Shown here: one piece after another, positions 14,553 to 22,744 of the stretch
Layout: each line of letters starts with the position of its first letter
Numbering within the stretch: position 1 is the stretch's first letter
Origin: Herbiconiux sp.
Lineage (GTDB): Bacteria > Actinomycetota > Actinomycetes > Actinomycetales > Microbacteriaceae
Reading direction: 5' to 3'
Length of the DNA: 37,109 bases
Assembly (NCBI RefSeq): GCF_023264855.1
Contig: NZ_JAHFUW010000045.1
Coordinates: forward strand, 1 to 37,109
Program-made: the position numbers and the translations under genes
The notes under the pieces: generated by a model
What the model saw: only the letters and a program-made list of their open reading frames with translations
Told to the model about the DNA's origin: nothing
Databases searched by the model: none

Positions 14553-16055
14553 TCACGCGGTCAGCGCGATGTACTTCTCCTCCAGGAACTCCAGGATGCC
14601 CTCGCTGGAGCCCTCGCGGCCGAGTCCGCTCTGCTTCACGCCCCCGAACGGCGCCGCCGGATCGCTGACCACTCCGCGGTTGACGGCGACCATCCCGGCC
14701 TCCAGCCGGCCGGCCACCGCGATCGCCTCGCGTTCCTCGCCGAACACGTAGGCCATCAGGCCGAAGACGGTGTCGTTGGCCATCCGCACGGCGTCGTCGA
14801 CGTCGTCGAAGCGCACCACGGCCGTGACCGGCCCGAAGATCTCATTCTCGGTGATCTCCGATCCGTGCCGCACGCCCGTCACCAGCGTGGCGTCGTAGAA
14901 GGCGCCCGCCGACGAGCTGCGGCCGCCCTGCACGACGGTCGCGCCGTCGCGCACGGCGGAGTCGACGAGGGCCGCCACCTTGTCGCGCTCCTTCACCGAG
15001 ACGAGAGCACCGAGCTGGTTGGCGTGGTCGAGACCCGGGCCCACGCGCAGACCGCCGAGCTCCTGGGCCATCCGGGCGGCGAACTCGTCGTGCAGCGAGG
15101 AGTGCACGTAGAAGCGGTTCGCCGCGGTGCACGCCGAGCCTCCGTTGCGCATCTTGGCGAGCAGCGACTCCCGCACCGTGAGCTCGAGGTCGGCACCCGG
15201 CAACACGATCACCGGAGCGTTGCCGCCGAGTTCCATCGAGGCGCTCACCACCGTGTCGGCGCAGGCGTGCAGCAGCTCGCGCCCCACCTCGGTGGAGCCC
15301 GTGAACGACAGCTTGCGCACCGCCGGATGGGCGAGCATCTCGGCCACGACCGGCCCGGTACGCAGCGGGGTGACGAGGTTGACCACCCCGGGCGGGAAGC
15401 CGACCCGGCGCAGCACGTCGACGACGTAGGCCGCGGTCAGCGGCGTCTCGCGGGCCGGCTTCAGGATGACGGTGCACCCGGCGGCGAGCGCGGGCGCGAG
15501 CTTGCGGGTGGCCATCGCGGCGGGGAAGTTCCACGGGGTGATCAGCAGCGACACCCCGATCGGCTGGCGGTCGACCAGGATGCGCTTGTCACCCGCGGGC
15601 GAGAGCCGGTACTCCCCCGGAATGCGCACGGCCTCCTCGGCGAACCAGCGGAAGAACTCCTTGGCGTAGTTCGCCTCGCCGATCGCGTCGGCGTACGACT
15701 TGCCGTTCTCACGGATCATGATCTCCGCGAACAGCTCCACCTCCTCGGTGAGCACCTCGTATGCGGCGCGCAGCAGCTCGCTGCGCTGCCGGGGCGCGGT
15801 GGCGGCCCACGACTCCTGGGCGGCCGAGGCCGCCTCGACCGCCTCGAGGCAGTCCTCGCGGGTGGCGACGGCGAAGGAGGCGATCGTGCTCCCGTCGGCG
15901 GGATCGATCACGGGGAACGTCGCGCCCTCCGAGCCCGGCCGCCATCGGCCGTCGATGAACAGCTCGGCGATGAGGTCCGAAGAGGTGGGGCCCGAGGGGG
16001 TGGGGCCTGAGGGGGTGGAGCCCGAGGAGGCGGGCGTGCCGGTGGTGATGGTCAT
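14553..16055 (-). CDS. Aldehyde dehydrogenase, succinate-semialdehyde dehydrogenase type
   Basis: 500 residues. Landmarks are TPWNFPAAMATRKLAPALAAGC (N176), FTGSTEVGRE (NAD-binding), MELGGNAP (general base E275), GGSACTAANRF (catalytic C309), EIFGPV, and the closing PFGGVKQSGLGREGS. The pattern is closest to GabD-type NAD(P)+-dependent succinate-semialdehyde dehydrogenases, which make succinate for the TCA cycle; other semialdehydes are possible. The first ~26 residues are a Ser/Gly/Pro/Thr tail created by a 15-bp tandem repeat and are not part of the usual enzyme. It is the last gene of the seven-gene operon, 16 bases after the alcohol dehydrogenase, with a weak ribosome site. It probably oxidises the aldehyde released by the HpcH/HpaI aldolase. 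Confidence 0.92.
   Translation of the reverse strand: MTITTGTPASSGSTPSGPTPSGPTSSDLIAELFIDGRWRPGSEGATFPVIDPADGSTIASFAVATREDCLEAVEAASAAQESWAATAPRQRSELLRAAYEVLTEEVELFAEIMIRENGKSYADAIGEANYAKEFFRWFAEEAVRIPGEYRLSPAGDKRILVDRQPIGVSLLITPWNFPAAMATRKLAPALAAGCTVILKPARETPLTAAYVVDVLRRVGFPPGVVNLVTPLRTGPVVAEMLAHPAVRKLSFTGSTEVGRELLHACADTVVSASMELGGNAPVIVLPGADLELTVRESLLAKMRNGGSACTAANRFYVHSSLHDEFAARMAQELGGLRVGPGLDHANQLGALVSVKERDKVAALVDSAVRDGATVVQGGRSSSAGAFYDATLVTGVRHGSEITENEIFGPVTAVVRFDDVDDAVRMANDTVFGLMAYVFGEEREAIAVAGRLEAGMVAVNRGVVSDPAAPFGGVKQSGLGREGSSEGILEFLEEKYIALTA
15985..16029 (-). repeat. 15-bp tandem repeat, three copies, in the 5' end of the aldehyde dehydrogenase gene
   Basis: On the plus strand, GTGGGGCCCGAGGGG (15985-15999) is followed by copies at 16000-16014 (one change) and 16015-16029 (two changes). 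It encodes a repeated Pro-Ser-Gly-Pro-Thr tail before the dehydrogenase fold. The frame is kept. Confidence 0.85.
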
Positions 16056-16071
16056 GGTCTGCTTTCGGGGG

Positions 16072-17349
16072 TCAGCGGTCGCGCACGGCCGCGGAGGCGA
16101 TGAGTTCGCGGTCGCCCGCGTGGGCGGCCTCGAGGAGGGTCAGGATCGTCTGCGGCTCGGATCCGATCGGCGAGATGTCGACCAGCCGCTTCGCCCGCAG
16201 GGCGAGTTCGGCGATGCGCGGCAGGTCGTCGCGCGAGACGCCGATGTCGGCCAGCCGCACCGGGATGCCGATGGTGCGGCACAGCTGGGCGACCTTGTCG
16301 ACCGCCGCCTGCGCGGCCACCCAGGGGTCGCTCTCGGATCCGCCGAGAGCAGCGTCGATCGCCGCGAGCTTGTGCGGGATCACGGGCACGCAGGCCTGCA
16401 GCACGTAGGGGATCATCAGGCCCGTGCCGAGGCCGTGCGGCGTCTTCGTGATGGCGCCGATCGGATACTGCAGCGCGTGCGAGAGATGGGTTCCGCTCGG
16501 CCCGAACGACATCCCGGCCAGCAGGCTCCCGTAGGCCACCTGGGCGCGCGCGTCGCGATCGCCGCCGTCGGCCACCGCGCGGGCGAGGTGGGGGGCGATC
16601 CGCCGCACCGCCTCGAGCGCGAGGTGGCCGGCGAACAGGTTGTGGCCGGTGAACACCGGCAGGGTCACCGACCAGTCGAGGGGCAGCACGGCCGCGGTGT
16701 ACGACTCCAGGGCGTGCACGAGCGCGTCGATGCCGGCGTAGGCCGTGACCGAGGGCGGAGCGCCGAGGGTCAGTTCGGGATCGACGACGGCCGCGACCGG
16801 AATGAGGTGGGGGCTCGAGATGCCGATCTTCATCTCCTGGTCGGGGTCGGAGATCACCGCGACGGGGGTCACCTCCGACCCGGTGCCCGCCGTGGTGGGC
16901 ACCGCCACGATGGGCAGGATCGGCCCGGGCACCTTGTTCTCGCCGTAGTAGGCGCCGAGCGGTCCGCCGTGCGCGACGAGGAGGGCGATGAGCTTGGCCG
17001 CGTCGAGCGCGCTGCCGCCGCCGTAGGCGAGCACGACGTCGGGCGAGAAGCCCGCGGCGACGGCGCCGGACGCGGTGAGGGAGTGCACGGGCAGCTCCGG
17101 CAGCACCTCGGTGTGCACGAGCACGGTGAGGCCGGCCTCGTGCAGCTCGCCGAGCAGCCGCACGAACTCCGGCGAGTCGGCGAGGAAGGGGTCGACCACG
17201 GCGAACACCTTCCGGCCGTGCTCGGCGAGCAGGCTGGGCAGCTGCCGGCGCACGCCGTAGCCGAAGTGGATGCGCGGGGGCAGTCGCAGCGTGCCGGTCC
17301 CGGTCGCGAACTCGCTCGGACGCTCGTTCTGGGCGGTCGTCCTAGGCAC
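16072..17349 (-). CDS. Iron-containing (group III) alcohol dehydrogenase
   Basis: 425 residues from GTG 17349, with a GGAGG ribosome site five bases upstream and an 8-base overlap with the SDR gene. Family III signatures are YGGGSALDAAK (NAD-binding, residues 109-119) and PTTAGTGSEVTPVAVI (151-166). Metal ligands appear as D208 and H212 (AGIDALVHALES), H291 and H305 (THLSHALQYPIG ... TPHGLGTG). The two last histidines are 14 residues apart, as in FucO. Relatives include 4-hydroxybutyrate dehydrogenase, maleylacetate reductase and 1,3-propanediol dehydrogenase. Beside a succinate-semialdehyde-type dehydrogenase and an aldolase, an alcohol/aldehyde interconversion in the same route is likely. 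The exact substrate is inferred only. Confidence 0.93.
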   Translation of the reverse strand: MPRTTAQNERPSEFATGTGTLRLPPRIHFGYGVRRQLPSLLAEHGRKVFAVVDPFLADSPEFVRLLGELHEAGLTVLVHTEVLPELPVHSLTASGAVAAGFSPDVVLAYGGGSALDAAKLIALLVAHGGPLGAYYGENKVPGPILPIVAVPTTAGTGSEVTPVAVISDPDQEMKIGISSPHLIPVAAVVDPELTLGAPPSVTAYAGIDALVHALESYTAAVLPLDWSVTLPVFTGHNLFAGHLALEAVRRIAPHLARAVADGGDRDARAQVAYGSLLAGMSFGPSGTHLSHALQYPIGAITKTPHGLGTGLMIPYVLQACVPVIPHKLAAIDAALGGSESDPWVAAQAAVDKVAQLCRTIGIPVRLADIGVSRDDLPRIAELALRAKRLVDISPIGSEPQTILTLLEAAHAGDRELIASAAVRDR

Positions 17350-18112
17350 TGAAACCTCCGTCGACCGGCAGCACCACGCCGCTGATGTGGCTGGCCAGGT
17401 CGCTCATCAGCCACGCCGCCGCCTGGCCCACCTCGGCGCCGGTGCCGGCCTTGCGGAGCGGGGTCGCCGCGATCCGTGCCTCCACTCCCCCGGGGATGGC
17501 GATGCGGGTCTGCGCGAGCATCGGCGTCTCGGTCGGACCGGGGGCGAGCGCATTGACGCGCACGCCCAGGGGCCCGTTGTCGTGGGCCGCAGTGCGCGTG
17601 AGGCCGATCACGGCGTGCTTCGTGGCCTGGTACGCGCCCATGCCCGAGCTGCCCCGCAGCCCGCCGATGCTGCTCACGTTCACGATCGAGCCGGCGCCGG
17701 CCGCGCGCATCACCCGCAGCTCTTCGCGCAGGCACAGCCAGACCCCCTTGACGTTCACCGAGAGGATGCGGTCGAAGTCCTCCTCCGACACCTCGTCGAG
17801 CCGGCCGCCCTGCGTGAGGCCGGCATTGTTGAAGGCGCCGTCGAGCCGCCCGAAACGGTCGACCGTCGCATCCACCGCGCGCGCGACATCCCGTCCCGAG
17901 CTGATGTCACCGGTCGTCCAGGCCGCGTCGAAGCCCTCCGCGGTGAGCCCCTCGGCCGTCTCCCGGAGCGGGCCCTCGGTGCGCGCGACGAGCATGACGG
18001 ATGCTCCGTGCCCGGCGAACACCCGCGCGGCGTCCGCCCCGATGCCCGCGCTCGCGCCCACGACCAGCACGGTCTTGCCGCGCAGCATCCGGGAATCCTC
18101 ATGGTCTGTCAT
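17342..18112 (-). CDS. Short-chain dehydrogenase/reductase (FabG-like SDR)
   Basis: 256 residues. The classical SDR pattern is complete: GASAGIG (19-25), NNAG (95-98), catalytic S148 (NVSSIGG), Y161 and K165 (YQATK), then PGPTETPML and the C-terminal VVLPVDGGFSA. It oxidises or reduces a secondary alcohol/ketone with NAD(P). In this operon it could form the beta-keto acid that the BKACE enzyme cleaves, which is an inference from context. The ribosome site AGGAA lies five bases before the ATG. The gene begins 51 bases after the aldolase stop and overlaps the next gene by 8 bases. Confidence 0.93.
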   Translation of the reverse strand: MTDHEDSRMLRGKTVLVVGASAGIGADAARVFAGHGASVMLVARTEGPLRETAEGLTAEGFDAAWTTGDISSGRDVARAVDATVDRFGRLDGAFNNAGLTQGGRLDEVSEEDFDRILSVNVKGVWLCLREELRVMRAAGAGSIVNVSSIGGLRGSSGMGAYQATKHAVIGLTRTAAHDNGPLGVRVNALAPGPTETPMLAQTRIAIPGGVEARIAATPLRKAGTGAEVGQAAAWLMSDLASHISGVVLPVDGGFSA

Positions 18113-18163
18113 AGCTGTTCCTCTCCAGTGGTGCTGTGTTCGAGTGTGGCCGCGATCCGCACG

Positions 18164-18955
18164 TCAGCCATAGGTCACCGTGCGGCCGGCTCGCACGGCG
18201 GCCGCCGCCGCGGAACCCAGCAGGCTCGCGTCGTTGCTCATCATCGTGAACAGGTAGCCCGCGTCGACCGCCGCCTGCACCGAGGCGGCGCTCGCCCCGC
18301 CCGCGTTGCCGATCGGCACCCCGGCGGCCCGGCAGTCCCGGATCGCACCGGCGATCAGCGCGACGACCTCGGGGTCGTCTTCGGTACGGCCCTCGCTCGT
18401 CGACAGGTCTGCGGCGCCGATCAGCAGGGCGTCCACCCCGTCGACCGAGGCGATGGCCCCCGCGGCCCGGGCGGCCGCCGCGCTCTCGATCTGGGCGATC
18501 AGCACGACCTCCTCCTGGCCGTACCGCAGGTACTCCTCGCGCGGCAACGCGCCCCACGCACCGGCCCGGCTCGTGCTCCCCACTCCCCGGGTGCCGCGCG
18601 GGGGGAAGCGCACGGCGGCCGCGGCGGCCTTCGCCTCGGCGACCGTGTCGACGTGCGGCAGCATGATGCCCTCGGCGCCCGCGTCGAGCACCCGCTGCAC
18701 CACGCCGGAGTCCAGCGACGGGATGCGCACGATCGGTGAGACGCCCGCGAACAGGGCGACGCCGATCTGCCGGTAGGCCGACTCGATGCTCATGGCCGAG
18801 TGCTCGAGGTCGATGACCGCGAAGTCGAAACCGGCCAGCGCCACGAGCTCCATGCTCTCCATGGCCGGGATCTTCACCCAGGTGCCGATGGCCGGGCCAT
18901 CCGCCCGTTCCAGGGCCGCTTTGAACAGGCTCGCAGGCCTCGGGAGCGCGCTCAT
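18164..18955 (-). CDS. HpcH/HpaI family aldolase
   Basis: 263 residues. It is a class II, metal-dependent pyruvate-type aldolase. AVIDLEHSAMS gives catalytic H52, PIVRIPS gives R77, and the metal ligands are E157 (AQIESA) and D183 (GAADLS). The 26-residue spacing of E/D equals that of E. coli HpaI (E149/D175, from memory). Also present are GAEGIMLPHVDT and FPPRGTRGVG, the usual flexible loop. HpaI cleaves 4-hydroxy-2-oxoheptanedioate to pyruvate and succinate semialdehyde. The GabD-like dehydrogenase three genes downstream would accept that product. Its ATG overlaps the stop of the cupin gene (ATGA). Relatives act on other 4-hydroxy-2-oxo acids, so the substrate is open. Confidence 0.93.
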   Translation of the reverse strand: MSALPRPASLFKAALERADGPAIGTWVKIPAMESMELVALAGFDFAVIDLEHSAMSIESAYRQIGVALFAGVSPIVRIPSLDSGVVQRVLDAGAEGIMLPHVDTVAEAKAAAAAVRFPPRGTRGVGSTSRAGAWGALPREEYLRYGQEEVVLIAQIESAAAARAAGAIASVDGVDALLIGAADLSTSEGRTEDDPEVVALIAGAIRDCRAAGVPIGNAGGASAASVQAAVDAGYLFTMMSNDASLLGSAAAAAVRAGRTVTYG

Positions 18956-19866
18956 TTGGACGGGTAGTCGTCGGCGTTGAGCACCCAGCCCGAGGCCGAG
19001 AAGTCCTCCCGCGGGGGCGAGAAGATGTCGAGCAACTGCTGGTGCGGGCCGACCCCCTGCGTGGTGTGCACGGTGGGCGGCGGGATGATGCAGATCGACG
19101 GCGTGCCGATCTCCCGGTGCTCGTCGGCACGCCAGGCGGCCGAATCGGGGCCCCAGGGGTAGCGGATGTGATGCACGAACCGGCCTTTCACCCCGAAGGA
19201 GATCTGCTCGAAGTCGTCGTGGTGGTGAGGAGAGAGCTTGTGCTCGTCCCGCGGCTGCGGCTCCTCGGCCAGGAAGTTCACCATCAGGGTGGTGGTGCGG
19301 AAGATGCGGCCGAAGCGGCCCTCGGCGATCGGCGTGTCGGCGAGCGGGTAGACCCGCAGCGCGAAGCCGCCGACCGGATCGGGCCACGGCTCCAGCGGGG
19401 CCGCGCGCCGATCGGGCTCGGCGTAGGCCTGCGCGTTGAGCGCCGAGTCCCGAAGCACCTCGTCGACCGTGGAGAACACACGGATGAGCGGCCCGTCGGC
19501 GACGACCTCGATCGTGCTGTCTCCGGGAGGCACCACCACGAACGCCTCCTCCGCCACGTCCGCCACCGAGCCGCCGGCGATCACCCGCACCGGCGCGCTC
19601 TCGGAGTACATCAGCACCGCGTACTCGTCGGGCTGCCCCGTGCGGGTGAAGACATCCCCGGCCTTCGCATCGGAATAGGCGATCACGAGGTTCGCGGCGC
19701 GCGCGATCCAGGTGCGGCTGCCCGCGGCACTCACCTCGGTGGGCTCGGTGTCGTGGAAGGCGATCCACTGCGAGGGCTTGATCGGGGTGGACGGGTCGAC
19801 CGCCGTCGCCGGTGGCGGGGGCGCGGCGAGTTGCGACCGGATGTCGTCTTTGGCATACATCGTCAT
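18952..19866 (-). CDS. Cupin-fold protein of unknown function
   Basis: 304 residues. Start ATG 19866 has AAGGA eight bases upstream; a second ATG two codons later is less well placed. Two beta-sandwich halves are visible. The N-terminal one (residues ~45-110) contains WIARAANLVIAYSDAKAGDVFTR and ends in a VVVPPGDSTIEV turn. The C-terminal one has HKLSPHHHDDFEQISFGVKGRFVHHIRYPWG and IPPPTVHTTQGVGPHQQLLDIFSPP, which supply a His/Glu metal site (HHHDDFEQ and the later VH). This is a bicupin layout with the metal site in the second half. Such proteins in degradation operons act as isomerases, dioxygenases or hydrolases. I cannot name the reaction. No signal peptide. Confidence 0.82.
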   Translation of the reverse strand: MTMYAKDDIRSQLAAPPPPATAVDPSTPIKPSQWIAFHDTEPTEVSAAGSRTWIARAANLVIAYSDAKAGDVFTRTGQPDEYAVLMYSESAPVRVIAGGSVADVAEEAFVVVPPGDSTIEVVADGPLIRVFSTVDEVLRDSALNAQAYAEPDRRAAPLEPWPDPVGGFALRVYPLADTPIAEGRFGRIFRTTTLMVNFLAEEPQPRDEHKLSPHHHDDFEQISFGVKGRFVHHIRYPWGPDSAAWRADEHREIGTPSICIIPPPTVHTTQGVGPHQQLLDIFSPPREDFSASGWVLNADDYPSK

Positions 19867-19903
19867 GATCGTGGTCCTTGTCGTTCGTGTCGTTCGCGTC
19901 GGT

Positions 19904-20836
19904 CTAGAGCGTGACCTGGTCGACGCCTTTGAGGGCGAGCATCCGGCGTGCGTCGGCCGGGGTGGCGACGGTCTTGCCGAGGTCCTCCACCACCGCACGG
20001 ATCTTGCGCACCTGCTGCGCATTGCTCGTGGCGAGCTCGCCCTTGCCGATCCAGAGGCTGTCCTCGAGACCGACCCGCACGTTGCCGCCCAGCCACGCGC
20101 TGTGCGTGCCGAACTGCATCTGCGCACGGCCGGCGGCGAAGGCCGAGAAGTAGTAGTCGTCGCCGAAGAGCTTGTCGGCGATGGCCACCATGTGCGTGAG
20201 GTTCTCGTGATCGGCGCCGATGCCGCCCAGGATGCCGAACACGCCCTGGATGAGGAACGGCGGCCGGATGAGACCCCGCTGCACGAAGTAGGCCAGCGTG
20301 TAGAGGTGCCCGATGTCGTAGCACTCGAACTCGAACCGGGTGCCGAGCCCCTCGCCCAGCTCCCGCAGGGTGTATTCGATGCGGTCGAAGGAGTTGATGA
20401 AGGGGTGCGAGTACGTGTTGCGCACGTACTGCTCCTCCCAGTCGTATTTCCAGTCGGTGACCTTGTCGGCGATGCCCGAGTAGACGAAGTTCATCGAGCC
20501 CATGTTGAGCGAGGCGAGCTCGGGCGCGAAGCGCAGCGCGCCGGCCAGCCGCTCCGGCATGGTCATCGCCGAGGAGCCGCCCGTGGTGATGTTGATCACC
20601 ACGTCGGTCTTCTCGAGGATGCGCGGCACGATCTGCTCGTACACCTCGGCCTCCCAGGCGGGCCGGCCGTCGGGGTGGCGGGCGTGCAGGTGGATGATCG
20701 CCGAGCCGGCCTCGACGGCCTCCAGCGCGGAGCGTACGATCTGGTCGGCGTCCCGGGGCAGGTACTCGCTCTGCGAGGGCACGTTCACCGACCCGGTCAC
20801 GGCGGTGCTGATGATGACCTTCTCGGCCGCGCGCAT
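19904..20836 (-). CDS. BKACE (3-keto-5-aminohexanoate cleavage-type, DUF849) enzyme
   Basis: 310 residues. It matches the beta-keto acid cleavage enzyme family: VIISTAVTGSVNVPSQS at the start, the metal motif AIIHLHARHPDG (H49, H51), INITTGGSSAMT, LASLNMGSMNFV, FECYDIGHLYTLAYF, VFGILGGIGAD and WLGGNVRVGLEDSLWIGKGELA near the end. Family knowledge: these Zn enzymes condense a beta-keto acid with acetyl-CoA to give acetoacetate and a new CoA ester, and the family covers many substrates. The gene overlaps the upstream DUF6282 gene by one base (TGATG). The cupin gene follows after 37 bases. It is the key C-C bond-breaking step suggested for this pathway. Confidence 0.93.
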   Translation of the reverse strand: MRAAEKVIISTAVTGSVNVPSQSEYLPRDADQIVRSALEAVEAGSAIIHLHARHPDGRPAWEAEVYEQIVPRILEKTDVVINITTGGSSAMTMPERLAGALRFAPELASLNMGSMNFVYSGIADKVTDWKYDWEEQYVRNTYSHPFINSFDRIEYTLRELGEGLGTRFEFECYDIGHLYTLAYFVQRGLIRPPFLIQGVFGILGGIGADHENLTHMVAIADKLFGDDYYFSAFAAGRAQMQFGTHSAWLGGNVRVGLEDSLWIGKGELATSNAQQVRKIRAVVEDLGKTVATPADARRMLALKGVDQVTL

Positions 20837-21756
20837 CAGATGGACTCCTCGAGGCCGAGGAGGAAGGCGGTGTTGCGGCAGATCATCTGGCGCACGTCCT
20901 TCTCGGAGATCCCGTGGTCCAGCAGCTGCTGCACCACGTAGATGTAGCCATCGACGGGCAGCGGGTTGGTCTTCTGGCCGAGGTCGGAGTCGATCACGGT
21001 GCGCTCCGGCCCGACCTTGCGGATCCAGTCGACGAGCTGCGAGATGGGGAAGCCGGGAGCGGGCACGCCGGGGTGGTACATCGACATCTCGTGCTCGACG
21101 AACGCGCCGTAACCGAGCATCTCCTCCACGTCGCCCTCCGAGGCGTTCACGATGAAGTCGGGGTGGTGCAGCAGCAGTCGGCGCACGCCGTTCTCCTGCG
21201 CGGTGGCGAAGAGGGCCTTCATCGACTCGGCGTCGAGATGACCGCCCGACAGCATGATGCCGGCCTCGCCCACGAGCTGGGTGACCCGCACGGTCTCCGC
21301 GGAGACCGTGCCCGGGCTCGCCCACACCGACTCCTCCTTCTCCTCGAGGTTGGAACCCGCCGTGGGGAAGCCGTCGTCGTGACTGTGGGCACGGATGTGC
21401 TGGCCGGCCGAGACGGTCGGGCCCCACACGGCACGCCCGCCCATCTGGATGGCGACGGCCACCGCCGAGGGATTGATGCCGCCGACCTCGGAGTTGAGGG
21501 CCACACCGCCGTACGCCGGGGTCGGGGCGTCTTTCAGCAGCTCCTTCATCGCCAGCAGGTCCATCACGGTGTTGTGGTGGTGCGACTTGATCAGGATCGC
21601 GCGCATGTTGATGCGGGCCGCGTCGTAGGAGGCCTCGACGTGGTCGAGCCGGCGCGGGAACGGGCTGGGGCCGGAATGCACGTGAAGATCGACCGCTCCG
21701 TCGAGAACCTTGAGCAGTGCGGGGGATGGTGTGGTCATGTCGTCGGCGACGAGCAT
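20836..21756 (-). CDS. DUF6282-type metal-dependent hydrolase (amidohydrolase/PHP-like)
   Basis: 306 residues, first gene of the seven-gene operon. ATG 21756 was chosen because AAGGAGG lies seven bases upstream; an inner ATG at 21738 lacks one. The barrel opens with AVDLHVHSGPSP (HxH metal pair H25/H27). It continues with AILIKSHHHNTV, VWGPTVSAGQHIRAHSHDDGFP, GIMLSGGHLDAESM, RRLLLHHPDF and TVIDSDLGQKTNPLPVDGY, where the Asp is the expected last metal ligand. The pattern fits the TIM-barrel amidohydrolase/PHP superfamily and the poorly characterised DUF6282 group. A hydrolytic step (lactone, amide or cyclic imide opening) is likely, but the substrate is unknown. Confidence 0.85.
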   Translation of the reverse strand: MLVADDMTTPSPALLKVLDGAVDLHVHSGPSPFPRRLDHVEASYDAARINMRAILIKSHHHNTVMDLLAMKELLKDAPTPAYGGVALNSEVGGINPSAVAVAIQMGGRAVWGPTVSAGQHIRAHSHDDGFPTAGSNLEEKEESVWASPGTVSAETVRVTQLVGEAGIMLSGGHLDAESMKALFATAQENGVRRLLLHHPDFIVNASEGDVEEMLGYGAFVEHEMSMYHPGVPAPGFPISQLVDWIRKVGPERTVIDSDLGQKTNPLPVDGYIYVVQQLLDHGISEKDVRQMICRNTAFLLGLEESI

Positions 21757-21780
21757 CCGAGAACCTCCTTGTGTTCGGAT

Positions 21781-21908
21781 TGCGTACTTTTGGTTCAGAT
21801 TACGGACATTTGGCGAATCTGTCCAGCCGGATCCCGCTGAATTCGCCGATTTCATCGACCGAGCGATGTTCGTCATGTGAAATTAGCAATTGCATTATGA
21901 ACATTTGC
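21781..21908. promoter_or_regulatory. Three related 13-base boxes in the divergent control region (candidate IclR operators)
   Basis: TGCGTACTTTTGG (21781-21793), TACGGACATTTGG (21801-21813) and TATGAACATTTGC (21896-21908) share the pattern TnnGnACnTTTGg. The first two start exactly 20 bases apart, two helical turns, on the same face of the DNA. Box 2 lies between the -35 and -10 of the leftward promoter and box 1 just after its start. Box 3 lies over the -35 of the rightward promoter. Each pair of boxes matches at 9-10 of 13 positions, judged by eye. An IclR regulator is encoded immediately to the right and is the natural candidate to bind. Confidence 0.5.
21797..21825 (-). promoter_or_regulatory. 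Sigma-70-type promoter of the seven-gene catabolic operon
   Basis: On the minus strand TGGACA (21825-21820) and TAATCT (21802-21797) are separated by exactly 17 bases. Transcription would begin near 21790, leaving a ~33-base leader before ATG 21756 that holds AAGGAGG. The region is the most AT-rich in the window. Confidence 0.6.
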
Positions 21909-21932
21909 TTGCTTTACTGGTGCTCGTACGAA
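21905..21932 (+). promoter_or_regulatory. Possible promoter of the IclR/ABC-transporter operon
   Basis: TTGCTT (21905-21910) and TACGAA (21927-21932) are 16 bases apart and would start transcription near 21939, upstream of GGAGG (21951-21955) and ATG 21962. It overlaps the third candidate IclR box. Confidence 0.4.
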
Positions 21933-21961
21933 GCCGCAGACCCTCGACGAGGAGGTGAGAG

Positions 21962-22738
21962 ATGACCGACACGGCCACCCCGACCGAAGACGACCCCCAG
22001 GTCATCCCGATGCCCGACACCGAGCGGGGCGCGATCCAGTCCATCGAGCGCGCGGCCATGGTGCTGGCGCTGTTCGACCAGAACACCCGCACGCTCTCCC
22101 CGGCACTCGTGTCCGAGCGCCTCGGGCTGAACCGCACGACCGCCCACCGCTACCTGCAGTCGCTGCAGGCGTCGGGTTTCCTCGGTGCGGCCTACGGACC
22201 CGGGCCGCTGATCGATCAGCTCTCGGGACTGGTCTCCAGCCGGCAGCAGATCCTCTCCCTCGCGCCGTCGATGCTCCGGCAGCTGTCGGATCGCACCGGG
22301 CTCACCGCCGTGCTCAGCTTTCTCGGCCGCTCCGGAGCCGTCGTCGGCCACGTCGAGGAGGCCAACTCCGGAACGATCGTGCTCACCGTGCGCGTCGGCA
22401 CCGTGCTGGAGCTGAAGGCCGCGCAGTCCCGGGCGCTCCTGGCCTTCCAGTCCGACCCGGCGGCGGTGTCGCGGTTGCACGCCGGCCTCACCGCCGAGGA
22501 GGCCCGCCGGGAGAACACCGAACTGGCGCTGGTGCGCCGCGACCGCGTGGCCTGGGCCGATCTCGGCCGGATCGGGCTGGCCTCGGTGGCCGTCCCGGTC
22601 TTCGGCAGCGGCGACGTGCAGGCGGCCATGGCCGTGCTCGGCACGACGACGATGCTCCCCTCGTCCGAACAGTCCGCAGAGCGCGTGACGATGCTGAGAG
22701 ATGCCGCAGAGCAACTCAGCGCGATGGTGAACGGATAA
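21962..22738 (+). CDS. IclR-family transcriptional regulator 1
   Basis: 258 residues with GGAGG six bases before the ATG. The N-terminal winged helix-turn-helix reads IQSIERAAMVLALFDQNTRTLSPALVSERLGLNRTTAHRYLQSLQASGFL (residues ~25-75). The C-terminal effector domain contains QILSLAPSMLRQLSDRTGLTAVLSFL, VVGHVEEANSGTIVLTVRVGTVLELKAAQSRALLAF and IGLASVAVPVFG, the usual IclR ligand fold. The gene is divergent from the catabolic operon and first in the transporter operon. It probably controls both through the boxes in the 205-base gap, with a pathway intermediate as effector. It ends 6 bases before the permease start. Confidence 0.92.
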   Translation: MTDTATPTEDDPQVIPMPDTERGAIQSIERAAMVLALFDQNTRTLSPALVSERLGLNRTTAHRYLQSLQASGFLGAAYGPGPLIDQLSGLVSSRQQILSLAPSMLRQLSDRTGLTAVLSFLGRSGAVVGHVEEANSGTIVLTVRVGTVLELKAAQSRALLAFQSDPAAVSRLHAGLTAEEARRENTELALVRRDRVAWADLGRIGLASVAVPVFGSGDVQAAMAVLGTTTMLPSSEQSAERVTMLRDAAEQLSAMVNG

Positions 22739-22744
22739 CCACGA

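Noticed and set aside
14310-16010. Long plus-strand open frame opposite the aldehyde dehydrogenase
   Set aside because: Low-complexity Arg/His/Gly-rich translation with no motif. The minus strand encodes a complete dehydrogenase.
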